A DNA stretch of 64,000 bases from Lishizhenia tianjinensis (GCA_945902115.1 CAMDLY010000004.1:1-64000); one strand, 5' to 3'. Counted from the first letter of the stretch, positions 1-10,952 are shown. The notes: generated by a model not told the origin, from the letters alone. Numbers and translations: made by a program.

Positions 1-1163
1 GAAAAATCAGTTCGGTAGATCAGTGTATTTGTTGGGTTTTCACCAGTGGCACTGTAATAAATAGTTTTCTTATCATTGCTTAAGCTAAGGATGTCTTTTA
101 CTACGAAAGAATGATTTGTTACTTTTTTAATGGCCTCTTTTCCGTCAAAACCGATTAGGTAAATATTCATAAATCCGTCTTTTTCTGACATCCAAAGAAA
201 ATCGTTGCCGCTTCCCGTATAATAGGCAGGGTGCTCCGGTTCTACCCATTTCTCACTTTTTTCTTCATGCAATGTTTTAAGGAATTTACCCGATTTCACG
301 TCGTACACATTCAAGTTCATATGATTTTGGTCGCGATTGACTTCCGCTACGATAAGGTATTTTTCATCTGGCGTGATCGATACGTTTGTCAGGTAATCGT
401 CTGAAGCGCCCTTCGGGGAAATAAAAATTGTTTTCTTCTTCTTAATGTCATAAATACCTATCTTAGGTTGTTCAGAAAGTTGTCCTGCCATTGGGTATTT
501 AATAGAGACTAATTTACCTGGAGTCTCGTCAATATTGAGCAAAGGATAGTCGTGAACATTTGCCTCGTTTTTCTGATAAAAAGCTAAAATATTTCCTTTC
601 TCAGACCAAAATATCCCATTGGAAATACCAAATTCATTTCTAGCAATCGATTGTCCAGATACTATATTCTTGTCTCTATTTTTGGTAATTGCCTTTCCAT
701 CAAGGTAGAGATCGTTATCTATAGTATAAGCAATCTTTCCGTTTGAAGCGTGAGGTGTGGGATTTTCCGCTGCATCGGAAAGTTTGGCGATAACCTCTCC
801 TGTTTTAGTCGATACATTGAAACGAACAAAGGTTTTTCCGTCGTTCACGGTAAATTGACTCTGCGAAACCCATTTGATATCCATGAAGCCATAAAATTGT
901 GTTTTCATCACTCCGTTGAATTCTTGTATTGTAAGCAGTTCAATATCTTTCTCACTACTTACTGAAGAAGTATAAAGTGTTTGCCAATTTTTACTGAGGT
1001 ATGAATACCCATTAGTTCCCGGTATCCATTGGAAGTTATTGACGTAATCAGGACGAAAACTCCTCCATTGTTGCATTACAGCATCTTTTAACGTCAATTC
1101 TTTTTTCTGCCCATTTGCACAAAAGACACAGAGCAGGAGCGATAGGAATATGATTTTCTTCAT
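1..1163 (-). CDS. S9 family peptidase (dipeptidyl peptidase IV N-terminal beta-propeller), C-terminus beyond window edge
   Basis: Minus-strand reading from ATG at 1163: MKKIIFLSLLLCVFCANGQKKELTLKDAVMQQWRSFRPDYVNNFQWIPGTNGYSYLSKNW..., signal peptide followed by DPP-IV-like repeats; open to position 1. Confidence 0.8.
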   Translation of the reverse strand, partial: MKKIIFLSLLLCVFCANGQKKELTLKDAVMQQWRSFRPDYVNNFQWIPGTNGYSYLSKNWQTLYTSSVSSEKDIELLTIQEFNGVMKTQFYGFMDIKWVSQSQFTVNDGKTFVRFNVSTKTGEVIAKLSDAAENPTPHASNGKIAYTIDNDLYLDGKAITKNRDKNIVSGQSIARNEFGISNGIFWSEKGNILAFYQKNEANVHDYPLLNIDETPGKLVSIKYPMAGQLSEQPKIGIYDIKKKKTIFISPKGASDDYLTNVSITPDEKYLIVAEVNRDQNHMNLNVYDVKSGKFLKTLHEEKSEKWVEPEHPAYYTGSGNDFLWMSEKDGFMNIYLIGFDGKEAIKKVTNHSFVVKDILSLSNDKKTIYYSATGENPTNTLIYRTDF

Positions 1164-1295
1164 GAGTAAAATTTTGTCGAAAGTATTAAAATTTAGGCAA
1201 TGCTTATCAAACAAAAAAAAATCACGTTGAAATTCTTATTTCATTAATGTAAAGCAATAAGTTTTCGTAAATTAGAAAAAAAAAGTTTCTGGATC

Positions 1296-4247
1296 ATGAA
1301 AAGTCTTATTCTTATTGTTTTTAGCTTGTTTATTAGTTTAACGTCTTGGTCGGTAGATTTTAAATCGCACTACAATGAAAAAATATTTTTACCAAGAGGT
1401 ATCTTGGAGGCGGTGAGCTACACAAATACCCACATGAGGGAAATCGGTTTTCAAGAAATGCCATCCTGTTCGGGAATGCCTCTTCCTTACGGTATTATGG
1501 GAGTCTTCGAGAATGGTAGCGGGTACTTTAACGAAAATGGTAAAACCATAGCTGAGCTCAGCGGAATTTCAATTCAAGAACAAAAACTATCAATTGACAG
1601 CCAAATTGAGGCGTATGCGCGCGCATTCAATTTTTTAATGAATGACAAAACAGCAGGAAATGTAAAGCTGAAAACCGACCCGATAAATATTATGTATGTG
1701 CTAAAATACCTCTCGGAAATACCTGAAGACGGAATCGTTAATCAATTTGCCAAGGATGCTTTTGTTTATCAAGTATTTGATTACTTGAGCGATGTAGATT
1801 TTTCTTCGAATTACAATTTCAATCCGTACACTTTTGATCTACGAAAAATCTTTGGAGTTCAAAATCATAAAGTACTCTCGGGCGCGCGAGTGTCATTAAC
1901 TACACAGGGAGTTTTTGGCGATGAGGCAGCTTATTCTCCTATCGCAAATCACACAAAATCTGCAGATTATAATCCAGCAATTTGGAATCCAGCTGCATCA
2001 TGTAACTTCAGTTCTCGGGGAGGAACAGCAATTTCCGCTATCACTATTCATACTGTTCAAGGCAGTTATTCAGGGTGCATCTCATGGTTTCAAAATTGCA
2101 ACGCAGGAGTTTCTGCTCATTATGTTATCCGAAGTTCTGATGGCCAGGTAACGCAGATGGTTTTGGAAACTGATAAAGCGTGGCATGTAGGCTCAGAAAA
2201 TCCATATACCATAGGCTATGAGCATGAAGGATACGTTTCCGATGCAAGTTGGTATACTACAAACATGTACAATGCCTCTGCGGATCTGTCTCGCGATGTC
2301 ACGAACAGTGGTTATGGGATATCACCCTTACGAGCCTATTTTGGAGATGCTAGCTCAACAGGCAACGTTATCGGAGGATGTACTAAGATAAAAGGGCATC
2401 AGCATTATCCCAATCAAACGCATACCGATCCTGGGATTAATTGGAATTGGGAGAAGTATTATAAACTTATCAATAACAATCCAACGATAAACACAATTTC
2501 AACCGCAACTGGATCTATTTACGATACCGGTGGTCAGTTATCAAACTATTCAAATGATGAAAGGAAATTATGGCTAATTCAACCGGCTAATGCCTCTTCA
2601 ATCACACTTAATTTTACAAGTTTTAACCTTGAAAATAATTGGGACTTTATGTTTATTTACAACGGAAGCACTACAAATGCTCCGTTGATAGGTAAATACA
2701 CAGGTACAAATTCCCCGGGGTCAATAAGCTCTTCAGGCGGCAGTTTATTGGTGGAATTTCGCTCCGATTGCGCCACTGCGGCGGCTGGTTGGGAAGCGTC
2801 TTTTACTTCTGCCGTTGTTACAGTTGATAATACCCCACCAACCTCAACGATTGCCTCGGGTGCAACATGGCGCACCGCGAATTTTTCCACTCAAATAACA
2901 GATACAGATAGTCAATCGGGAGTCAACAAGGGTTTTTATGGTGTTTGTGATAAAGTGGCTACAAGTTCTTCTTGGCACAGCAATGGTTCTTTTGGTTTTG
3001 TAAACGAGGATTTTCAGGAGCAGAACTCTTATTGGACGCTTCAGACTGGCCAATTTTCAGTCAATAACGGCGTATTCGTTATGAACGATGAAACGCAAAA
3101 TAATTCAAATGCCTACCTAAATGTTACGCAAAATGCCTCCTCTGAATACTTGTTTTCGTGGGAACAAAAAATACTAACGACTCTAAGTAATCAGCGCGCA
3201 GGCATGCACTTCTTTTGCTCTGATCCCACACAACCAAATCGTGGTAATTCCTATTTTATATTTTTTAGGGATCAAGACGACGTAATTCAATTTTATGAGG
3301 TAACAAATGATGTGTTTTCTATCGTACATGAGATTCCTTACACTATCACCCCAAATACCAATTACCAAGTTAAAGTTTGGTATAAGCCCAATACTGGCTT
3401 AATGAAAGTATATGTAAACAATAGCTACCTTGGAGAATGGACAGATACGAGTCCATTGCAATCAGGAAATTCAATTTCTCTCAGAACGGGTGGATGCGAT
3501 GTACAATTTGACAATGTTAAAGTTTTTAAATCAAGGTCAATTAACGTAAACATATCCGTTGGAGTGAGCCAAGAAATGCGGTATCAGAGCGATAACACTG
3601 TTCATTCGGGTAAAATTTTGACTACGGCAATTGATAACAATGAAAATTGGTCTGTAGAATCTTCACAAGTATACCTCATTGATTGGAGCAATCCCGTTTT
3701 TGCGTTTATCAATGACGGCCAGAATGCGGATATTGATACTTCCTACAGTACTACCTTGAAAGCGAATTGGTCTTCTTCCGATATTCATTCTTCGGTTTCA
3801 TCCTATCAATGGTCATTAGGTACTACAGCTGGTTCCACAAATGTTGTGAATTGGACCAACGCGAATTTGAATACAGCCATTCAACATTTATTGACAAATC
3901 CTATATATGGTCAGGTTTATTATTTTTCTTTAAAGTCGACAAATGGAGCAGGACTTGTAAGCACCTCTAATTCTGACGGACAAAAGTTATTGCAGCAAAC
4001 TACTTCTACGGAAGAATTATTAGGAAAAATAGCAATATTCCCAAATCCTACCGCGAGTTTCATTTCTTTCTCGGGGCTTACATCTCCCATTACAATTTCA
4101 ATTTATGATGCTTCGGGAAAGATATGTGCTACACATGTTTTAACGAGTGATGGCGAACTTCCGATTAACCTAAGCGATGGTGTTTATTCAGTGATGATTT
4201 CGTCAGGAGAGGCATTTAAAGTAGAGAGAATTCTGGTTGCTAACTGA
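1296..4247 (+). CDS. Secreted N-acetylmuramoyl-L-alanine amidase (amidase_2-like) with CUB-like domain and C-terminal T9SS type A sorting domain
   Basis: Signal peptide; TIHTVQGSYSGCISWF...AHYVIRSSDGQVTQMVLETDKAWHVG...GYEHEGYV amidase core; CUB-like TGSIYDTGGQLSNYSNDERKLWLIQP; C-terminal IFPNPTASFISFSGL...GVYSVMISSGEAFKVERILVAN. Confidence 0.88.
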   Translation: MKSLILIVFSLFISLTSWSVDFKSHYNEKIFLPRGILEAVSYTNTHMREIGFQEMPSCSGMPLPYGIMGVFENGSGYFNENGKTIAELSGISIQEQKLSIDSQIEAYARAFNFLMNDKTAGNVKLKTDPINIMYVLKYLSEIPEDGIVNQFAKDAFVYQVFDYLSDVDFSSNYNFNPYTFDLRKIFGVQNHKVLSGARVSLTTQGVFGDEAAYSPIANHTKSADYNPAIWNPAASCNFSSRGGTAISAITIHTVQGSYSGCISWFQNCNAGVSAHYVIRSSDGQVTQMVLETDKAWHVGSENPYTIGYEHEGYVSDASWYTTNMYNASADLSRDVTNSGYGISPLRAYFGDASSTGNVIGGCTKIKGHQHYPNQTHTDPGINWNWEKYYKLINNNPTINTISTATGSIYDTGGQLSNYSNDERKLWLIQPANASSITLNFTSFNLENNWDFMFIYNGSTTNAPLIGKYTGTNSPGSISSSGGSLLVEFRSDCATAAAGWEASFTSAVVTVDNTPPTSTIASGATWRTANFSTQITDTDSQSGVNKGFYGVCDKVATSSSWHSNGSFGFVNEDFQEQNSYWTLQTGQFSVNNGVFVMNDETQNNSNAYLNVTQNASSEYLFSWEQKILTTLSNQRAGMHFFCSDPTQPNRGNSYFIFFRDQDDVIQFYEVTNDVFSIVHEIPYTITPNTNYQVKVWYKPNTGLMKVYVNNSYLGEWTDTSPLQSGNSISLRTGGCDVQFDNVKVFKSRSINVNISVGVSQEMRYQSDNTVHSGKILTTAIDNNENWSVESSQVYLIDWSNPVFAFINDGQNADIDTSYSTTLKANWSSSDIHSSVSSYQWSLGTTAGSTNVVNWTNANLNTAIQHLLTNPIYGQVYYFSLKSTNGAGLVSTSNSDGQKLLQQTTSTEELLGKIAIFPNPTASFISFSGLTSPITISIYDASGKICATHVLTSDGELPINLSDGVYSVMISSGEAFKVERILVAN

Positions 4248-4328
4248 CGGAATCCCAAATTGCCGAAATTTAACTGATTATTTTATGGGTAATTCTCGTT
4301 ATTTCTTTTCTTTTTAAAGAGAAAATTG

Positions 4329-4336
4329 TATCTTTG
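4329..4336 (+). promoter_or_regulatory. Bacteroidetes -7 element (TATCTTTG) upstream of rpsF
   Basis: Exact TAnnTTTG match 36 nt before the rpsF ATG. Confidence 0.55.
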
Positions 4337-4372
4337 CACCCCTAAATTTAAATTAATTAAATAATAACACTT

Positions 4373-4711
4373 ATGAATTCTTACGAAACTGTTTTCATTT
4401 TAACTCCCGTTTTGTCTGATGATCAGGCAAAGGAAGCAGTACAGAAGTTCGAAGGTGAGATTAAAGCATTTGGTGCTAAAATCAAACACACTGAGAACTG
4501 GGGTTTGCGAAAATTGGCATACCCAATCCAGAAAAAATCAACAGGATTTTATTTTCTTGTAGAGTTTGAATCGGATGGCAAAGTTGTAGCAGATTATGAA
4601 TTAATGATGAAGCGTGACGAGCGTGTTCTCAGATTCTTAACTGTAAAAATGGATGCTGACCACATTCCTTACTCCGAAAAAAGAAGAGCTAAAGCTGGAG
4701 TGACTGCCTAA
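4373..4711 (+). CDS. rpsF: 30S ribosomal protein S6
   Basis: [30 protein letters not shown]...[25 protein letters not shown]; followed by rpsR and rplI. Confidence 0.97.
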   Translation: MNSYETVFILTPVLSDDQAKEAVQKFEGEIKAFGAKIKHTENWGLRKLAYPIQKKSTGFYFLVEFESDGKVVADYELMMKRDERVLRFLTVKMDADHIPYSEKRRAKAGVTA

Positions 4712-4738
4712 TTATTAACCCTAATTAAAAAAAAAGAA

Positions 4739-4999
4739 ATGTCAAACGATATCCGTTACCTAACCCCGATTAATATTGATATTAAGAAGGACAAATACTG
4801 CCGCTTCAAAAAGAGTGGAATTAAGTTCATCGATTACAAAGATCCTAACTTCCTATTGAAGTTATTGAACGAACAAGGTAAAATTCTTCCTCGTCGTATC
4901 ACCGGTACTTCTGCAAAATACCAGAAGAGAGTGAACAAGGCGATTAAAAGAGCTCGTCACTTGGCGATTTTACCATATGTAAGTGACATGTTGAAATAA
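4739..4999 (+). CDS. rpsR: 30S ribosomal protein S18
   Basis: [60 protein letters not shown]. Confidence 0.97.
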   Translation: MSNDIRYLTPINIDIKKDKYCRFKKSGIKFIDYKDPNFLLKLLNEQGKILPRRITGTSAKYQKRVNKAIKRARHLAILPYVSDMLK

Positions 5000-5028
5000 C
5001 AATTGTTGAACTTTTTTAAGATTTTAAA

Positions 5029-5475
5029 ATGGAAGTAATATTAAAGAAAAACGTAGATAAACTCGGTTACGCAAATGATGTGGTAACTGTTAAGCCAGGT
5101 TATGGTAGAAATTTTCTTATCCCTCAAGGATACGCGGTTTTGGCTACACCGAGCGCAAAGAAAGCACATACTGAAGTAATGCGTCAGAAGTCACACAAAG
5201 AAACGAAGTTAGTTGGTGAAGCGCAAGAATTAGCGGCTAAACTTGCTGCCTCCTCAGTGGTAATTTCCACAAAAGCGGGAGAGAACGGAAAAATATTTGG
5301 TTCAGTGAATACTGTTCAATTGGCTGATGCCTTGAGAAAAGAAGGTTTTGAAATCGACAGAAAATCCCTGCGAATTAAAGACGAGCCGATAAAAGAAACA
5401 GGAACGTTTGAAGCCGAAGCGAATTTGTTCAAAGGAGTGAAGCAACTTTTCAAATTTGAAGTAATCGGAGAATAA
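5029..5475 (+). CDS. rplI: 50S ribosomal protein L9
   Basis: MEVILKKNVDKLGYANDVVTVKPGYGRNFLIPQGYAVLAT. Confidence 0.97.
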   Translation: MEVILKKNVDKLGYANDVVTVKPGYGRNFLIPQGYAVLATPSAKKAHTEVMRQKSHKETKLVGEAQELAAKLAASSVVISTKAGENGKIFGSVNTVQLADALRKEGFEIDRKSLRIKDEPIKETGTFEAEANLFKGVKQLFKFEVIGE

Positions 5476-5495
5476 TCCTTTTACAATCCCAATAT

Positions 5496-5527
5496 AAAGG
5501 TCAGTCTTTCGGCTGGCCTTTTTTATT
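5496..5527 (+). terminator. Rho-independent terminator after rplI
   Basis: AAAGGTCAG-tctttcgg-CTGGCCTTT stem-loop followed by T-rich tract. Confidence 0.8.
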
Positions 5528-6958
5528 TTTAATCACAACATGTTTTCGCATGATAGATCTAGCCTCTTTTTGGGTGAGTTGATTTTTTTGAAATTCATGC
5601 AACAGTTGACTAGCAAGTTTCCCACTCATTTCGACGTCTACAAGTGGTTTTGGATAATTTACACCGGGTTCAAACGAATAAAATACTTGTTCCATTTCGT
5701 TTATCTTCCATGGAGAAATGATTAAATCAAGCGGTAACTCCCTTAGTTCTGGGACCCATTGTTTAATGAATTCACCACCGGGATCATGTTCTAAAGCTTG
5801 TTTAATCGGATTGTAGACACGAATGGTATGATAACCGACTGTACCGGCTTGCATCTGTATTTGGGAATAATGAATTCCTGGTTCGTAATCTGTAAACTGC
5901 TTTGCGAGGTGTATGGCTGCAGGTTGCCAAGGTTGCCATAAGTGCTGCGTCCAAAATGATATGAGCATTGCCCTCATCCTGAAATTCAAGTAACCCGTTT
6001 GGTTAACACATCGCATACAAGCATCGACCATGGGTATACCTGTTAAGCCATTTTTCCAAGCCTCAAACCACTCACTATTCAATGAATTTCTGATCTTATT
6101 ATAAGTTCTGTTTTGATTTTCAAATTCAATCCTCGGTTCGCTTTCTAACTTCTGAATAAAATGACAATGCCAATGCAATCGAGACTTGAAGTTTAGTAAT
6201 GTGCGCGCGGGTTTTTTTAATACGAGAATATCCCGTATTATTTTATGTAAAGAAATAGAACCCCATGTTAGATGAGGAGAGAGTCTGCTACAACTTGTTC
6301 TGCTTTCAAGTGGCTTAGAAATATGTCTGCTATAGTTTTTATGCCGCTTGGCTGTGAAATCTTCCCAAAGTGTTAGCGCTTTAGCTTCACCTCCCTCTTG
6401 CAGTTCTAATTCTTTTACTGGATGGGATGAAAGCTTATAACTGTCGGTTATTTCTTTTTGGAGCGAAAACGGAATTAGTTGATGTATTTCGACCTTAAAT
6501 AAAGGTTTCATCATGAAGTCATTCCACTCTTGCGTCCAATTACTGCGTTCAGCCAAGCCCCTTATGACTGCGAATTGCCTAAATTCATACCACCTTAACC
6601 CTTTTGACTGAATGAGTTTTTTGACTTTTTTATCCCGAGTAAAGGTGAAATTGTTGCCTGTTTCTTCGTGACTATATAAATTGAATGGACCATGAGTGGT
6701 TATAAAATCTTCAAATAGTTGAATGATGTCACCTTGTAGAACGTGGAGTATTTGCGTAGAATGATTTAACTTTTTACCAATATCTATGAGGCATTCATAG
6801 GCAAAGCGCCAATGACGATTGGCAAAATCTGCTTGATTAAACCATTCATTTTCAACGACAAACAATACCAATGTGGGTAATTTGCTTTGAATGGCGTGTG
6901 CAAGCGGAGCATGATCATGTAAGCGCAAATCTTTTTTCAGCCAAACAACATTATACAT
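5501..6958 (-). CDS. Cryptochrome/deoxyribodipyrimidine photolyase family protein
   Basis: [23 protein letters not shown]...; FAD-domain motifs [44 protein letters not shown]. Confidence 0.9.
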   Translation of the reverse strand: MYNVVWLKKDLRLHDHAPLAHAIQSKLPTLVLFVVENEWFNQADFANRHWRFAYECLIDIGKKLNHSTQILHVLQGDIIQLFEDFITTHGPFNLYSHEETGNNFTFTRDKKVKKLIQSKGLRWYEFRQFAVIRGLAERSNWTQEWNDFMMKPLFKVEIHQLIPFSLQKEITDSYKLSSHPVKELELQEGGEAKALTLWEDFTAKRHKNYSRHISKPLESRTSCSRLSPHLTWGSISLHKIIRDILVLKKPARTLLNFKSRLHWHCHFIQKLESEPRIEFENQNRTYNKIRNSLNSEWFEAWKNGLTGIPMVDACMRCVNQTGYLNFRMRAMLISFWTQHLWQPWQPAAIHLAKQFTDYEPGIHYSQIQMQAGTVGYHTIRVYNPIKQALEHDPGGEFIKQWVPELRELPLDLIISPWKINEMEQVFYSFEPGVNYPKPLVDVEMSGKLASQLLHEFQKNQLTQKEARSIMRKHVVIKNKKGQPKD

Positions 6959-6988
6959 GTTTTAAAAACAAGCAAATTAGGTAAGTGT

Positions 6989-7948
6989 TTAAGCTCTTTT
7001 TAGCAAATAGTCTTGAACATATTCACGAATTCCTTCCTCGAGCGAATAGAATGGGATAGAATAACCAACTGATAACAATTTTGTCATGTTCGCTTCCGTA
7101 AAATATTGGTATTTATCACGAATATCTTCAGGAGTATCTACGAATTCAATTTTAGGTGTTTTGTGAAGTGCAGCGTAGGTAGCTAGCGCGAGATCCAAAA
7201 AAGTTCTTGCCTTCCCGCTACCGAGGTTATAAATTCCAGAGGGAGGTTTATGGTGCATTAGGAATAAGCAAACATTCGCTACATCTTTTACATAAACGAA
7301 ATCTCTTAATTGTCCGCCATCTGTATAATTTGGATTGTGAGATTTAAATAATTTCATTTCACCATTGACTTGAATTTGGCTGAAAGCATGGAAAACGACA
7401 CTGGCCATTCTACCTTTATGGTATTCATTGGGTCCAAAAACATTAAAAAACTTTAGTCCTGCCCAAAATGGAGGTACTTTGTCTTGATGAATTACCCATT
7501 TATCGAATTCATTTTTAGACTCTCCATAAGGATTCAAGGGTTGTAGGGATTCAATGATATTTTCATCGTCGTCATAGCCAAAATCCCCATTACCATAGGT
7601 TGCGGCACTACTCGCATACACCAGAGGAATATTTTTCTCTGCACAAATCTTCCAAATGGCTTTAGAATAACTTAAGTTTAATTCCTCTAGGACATCCCAA
7701 TTAAATTCTGTGGTATCTGTTCTCGCACCCAAGTGAAACACAACGTCTATCAATTCATCGGTTTGTTCCAACCAAGAAATGAACTCCTTTCGATCTATTT
7801 TTTGGCAAGATTGGAGGTGGTTGTGGTTGCTTTGTTTAGCTTCATTACTGAAATCGTCAACTAAAATTAACTTTTGATAGCCGTGAGCGTTAAGTTCTTC
7901 ACATAAAAAACTGGCAATGAATCCTGCAGCACCTGTTACAACGATCAT
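6989..7948 (-). CDS. hldD: ADP-glyceromanno-heptose 6-epimerase
   Basis: MIVVTGAAGFIASFLCEELN... SDR fold; FFNVFGPNEYHKGRMASVVFHAF...DGGQLRDFVYVKDV. Confidence 0.88.
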   Translation of the reverse strand: MIVVTGAAGFIASFLCEELNAHGYQKLILVDDFSNEAKQSNHNHLQSCQKIDRKEFISWLEQTDELIDVVFHLGARTDTTEFNWDVLEELNLSYSKAIWKICAEKNIPLVYASSAATYGNGDFGYDDDENIIESLQPLNPYGESKNEFDKWVIHQDKVPPFWAGLKFFNVFGPNEYHKGRMASVVFHAFSQIQVNGEMKLFKSHNPNYTDGGQLRDFVYVKDVANVCLFLMHHKPPSGIYNLGSGKARTFLDLALATYAALHKTPKIEFVDTPEDIRDKYQYFTEANMTKLLSVGYSIPFYSLEEGIREYVQDYLLKRA

Positions 7949-7958
7949 TGATTTAATT

Positions 7959-8573
7959 TTAAAATAAACCGTTTATTTCAGCATCTATAGCATTTATGAT
8001 TTTTCCTAAATCTTCTTGACTTTCAGGAAAACGGTTATTGTCAACGTCAATAATGAGAAGTTTACCTTTGTCATAAGTAGAAACCCAAGCTTCGTATCGT
8101 TCATTCAGACGTTTTAAGTAATCCAAACGAATACTTTCTTCGTAGTCTCTGCCGCGTTGTTGAATCTGACTTACGAGAGTAGGTACACTCGCTCTTAAAT
8201 AAATGAGTAAGTCTGGGGCAGACACAAAAGAATCCATTAAGTTGAAAAGGGAGAAATAGTTCTCAAAATCTCGTGTGGTCATTAAGCCCATAGAATGGAG
8301 ATTTGGAGCAAAGATGAAAGCATCTTCATATATCGTTCTGTCCTGAATAACTGTGTGATCGGTTTTCTTTATCTCTTGAATTTGCGTAAACCTACTGTTG
8401 AGGTAATATATTTGTAAGTTGAAAGACCATCTTTGCATATCGTCATAGAAGTCATTCAAATAAGGGTTTTGATCAACATCTTCATAATGAGTTTCCCAAC
8501 CATAGTGTTTAGATAATAAGTTTGTCAAAGTCGTCTTCCCAGAACCAATATTTCCCGCAACAGCTACATGCAT
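7959..8573 (-). CDS. Deoxynucleoside kinase
   Basis: MHVAVAGNIGSGKTTLTNLLSKHYGW...DRTIYEDAFIFA; P-loop and dNK motifs. Confidence 0.9.
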   Translation of the reverse strand: MHVAVAGNIGSGKTTLTNLLSKHYGWETHYEDVDQNPYLNDFYDDMQRWSFNLQIYYLNSRFTQIQEIKKTDHTVIQDRTIYEDAFIFAPNLHSMGLMTTRDFENYFSLFNLMDSFVSAPDLLIYLRASVPTLVSQIQQRGRDYEESIRLDYLKRLNERYEAWVSTYDKGKLLIIDVDNNRFPESQEDLGKIINAIDAEINGLF

Positions 8574-8640
8574 AATTATACAGTTTTATACTGCGAAAAT
8601 AGTGATTTTAGCCCCTGTAAGTGCACATGTTAGTAACTTT

Positions 8641-9435
8641 TTAAGCTAATCTATAAACGAAAAGTTTATTTCCTTTTTTGAAGAAAAAGTATCCATTGGA
8701 TAATGAAATATTTTCGGCATTTGGCACGGGATTTTCACCAATTCCTTGTTCTTTGGAAGAAATATTCATGACAAAGAATACATCTTCTCGGAATTCAAAA
8801 AAAGTATCCTTGCTTATGAACGCAGTTGAACTTAAGGGTAATTCTATTTTCTCTAAATAATTTAGGTTTAAGTCAAAGGCAAAAGAACTTTTCCCATCGC
8901 TAATCCATAACTGCTCGTTGTCCTCCTTTAAATAAGTTGTGTTACCTGAAAACCCTACCAAACCTGCAATATTTCTTAGTTGTTGATTGATAACTTTCTT
9001 GTCTGTATCCAGTTGGAACAGTGTAGAATTCACTCTATCATACAACCAGACTGCATTTGCTCTGCTTGAAGAGGCTATACACGTCGCGTTTGATATGCCA
9101 AAATCATCCAAGGAGATGCATGCCGAAATGGGTGTTATTGTATTATCGAAGATACATATTTGTTGTTGTTCTTCAGAAAAGGAGATGATTTTTTGGGCAC
9201 TGTTAAAGACCAGTTGATTAATTTCTCCTTGTGATTTTATTGCCTGTGAGTAAGTTAATTTCCCTAAAGAATCTAGTTTACTGACCTTGTTCCCTTCTAG
9301 GATATAAATATTACCCACCGGATCTACAAACCAATGATCTATTGGCTTGGTAAGGTTAATTTCTCGCTGAAATATGAATTGTGCATAAATCGGAGTAAGG
9401 GCGATGGTAAGAAGTAGTAAAAGGATTTTTTTCAT
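8641..9435 (-). CDS. Hypothetical secreted protein, possible beta-propeller
   Basis: Signal peptide MKKILLLLLTIALTPIYAQ; repeated WLYDRVNSTLFQLDTD-like strands. Confidence 0.6.
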   Translation of the reverse strand: MKKILLLLLTIALTPIYAQFIFQREINLTKPIDHWFVDPVGNIYILEGNKVSKLDSLGKLTYSQAIKSQGEINQLVFNSAQKIISFSEEQQQICIFDNTITPISACISLDDFGISNATCIASSSRANAVWLYDRVNSTLFQLDTDKKVINQQLRNIAGLVGFSGNTTYLKEDNEQLWISDGKSSFAFDLNLNYLEKIELPLSSTAFISKDTFFEFREDVFFVMNISSKEQGIGENPVPNAENISLSNGYFFFKKGNKLFVYRLA

Positions 9436-10940
9436 TATCGCTCAAGTGTCAAAAGTTGTTCCACTAATTCTCTTCCCTCTGTTAATCGGGGAATTTTATG
9501 TTGACCACCCAAACGTTGGTGATTTTTCAACCAATGATGAAAAGTACCTTTGGGTAAGTAATGAAATTTGGGTTTTCCAATATTTAGGTTTTCGAATCTT
9601 TTGGCTTCGTAGTCTACATTTTCAATTTTTAATTGTCGGTCTATTGCTTCCTCAAATTCTTTGATGTTGTTGGGAAGGGTTTCGAATTCTATAAACCATT
9701 CGTGGCCCCCTACGGATGAGTTTTCTGAAAAATAAGGAGCTATCGTATAGTCTGTAATGTGGAAGGGTATAGATGCATTAACTTTTTCTATCGTTTTCTC
9801 CACCTGATAAATGAGTACTTTTTCGCCAAACGCATTGAGGTATTGAGTAGTGCGTCCAGTTACGATGAATCGATAAGGCTTTTCCGATGTAAAGCGAATG
9901 GTGTCTCCAATGATGTATCGCCAAATACCTGCTGATGTAGAAATAACCAATGCATAGTCAGTATTTAAACTAATCTCTTCCAGCGATAATACATTTGTTG
10001 AATTGACCCCATTAAAATGAGTCATGGGAATAAATTCAAAGTAGACATCAGATTGCGTCATGAGTAATAAATCACTGGCATCTAAGCGATCTTGCATGCC
10101 AAAATACCCTTCAGAAGAGTTGTATGATTCCACGAAATTGATTTTTTTACCGATTAATTCATCAAATGTTTTTCGGTAAGGACCAAAGTTCATTCCTCCA
10201 TGTATATATAATTCTAAATTCGGCCAAACTTCTGCTATAGTTTTCTTACCGCTTGTTTCTAGAATCTTTTTAAGTAGAAGGGATGTCCAGCTCGGCATTC
10301 CTGCTATAATACATACATTTTCCTCAACCACGGCTTTGGCCATTTGGTCTAGTTTGACCTCCCAATTGCCTTGTAAGGCGATTTCTTTTGCAGGTGTTCT
10401 TCTCATTTCCGTCCACCAAGGAAGATGATTGATGATGATTGCTGATAAATCGCCAATAAATACTCCACTGTCCTCTTTTTGTATTTCCCCGCTACCACCT
10501 ACGATTAGGTGTTTCGCATTGAATAGTTTCCTATTTGGCAAATTTGCATAATATTGCGCCAAAAGATCTTTCCCGTTGGCATAATGATTTTCTTCAAGTG
10601 ATTGGAGTGTTACTGGAATAAGCTTTTTACGGTTTGTAGTTGTTCCTGAGGATTGTGCAAACCATTTTGTTTCACCCGGCCATAAAATATTTTCCTCCCC
10701 GCTCATTGCCCGCTCAATGTATGGCTTAAGGGTACCATAATCCTGCAAAGGAATGGAGGATAAACTACTTATTTGGTCACCCTTAACAGCTTGCAAGTCT
10801 TTATAAAAAAATGATTGTTGCAATTGGTACTGAAGGTATTCGTATACACTGCGTTGAGCAGCAATAGGATTGTCACGGTAAAAATTCACTCGACTCATTC
10901 GTTTACCGATGAACCAAGCAAAAACGGCATTGAAAGCCAT
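9435..10940 (-). CDS. GH3 auxin-responsive promoter family protein (acyl-adenylate/acyl-acid amido synthetase-like)
   Basis: AQSSGTTTNRKKLIPVT; YNSSEGYFGMQ; WRYIIGDTIRFTS; LNAFGEKVLIYQVEKTI. Confidence 0.87.
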   Translation of the reverse strand: MAFNAVFAWFIGKRMSRVNFYRDNPIAAQRSVYEYLQYQLQQSFFYKDLQAVKGDQISSLSSIPLQDYGTLKPYIERAMSGEENILWPGETKWFAQSSGTTTNRKKLIPVTLQSLEENHYANGKDLLAQYYANLPNRKLFNAKHLIVGGSGEIQKEDSGVFIGDLSAIIINHLPWWTEMRRTPAKEIALQGNWEVKLDQMAKAVVEENVCIIAGMPSWTSLLLKKILETSGKKTIAEVWPNLELYIHGGMNFGPYRKTFDELIGKKINFVESYNSSEGYFGMQDRLDASDLLLMTQSDVYFEFIPMTHFNGVNSTNVLSLEEISLNTDYALVISTSAGIWRYIIGDTIRFTSEKPYRFIVTGRTTQYLNAFGEKVLIYQVEKTIEKVNASIPFHITDYTIAPYFSENSSVGGHEWFIEFETLPNNIKEFEEAIDRQLKIENVDYEAKRFENLNIGKPKFHYLPKGTFHHWLKNHQRLGGQHKIPRLTEGRELVEQLLTLER

Positions 10941-10952
10941 AAAAAATATGTT

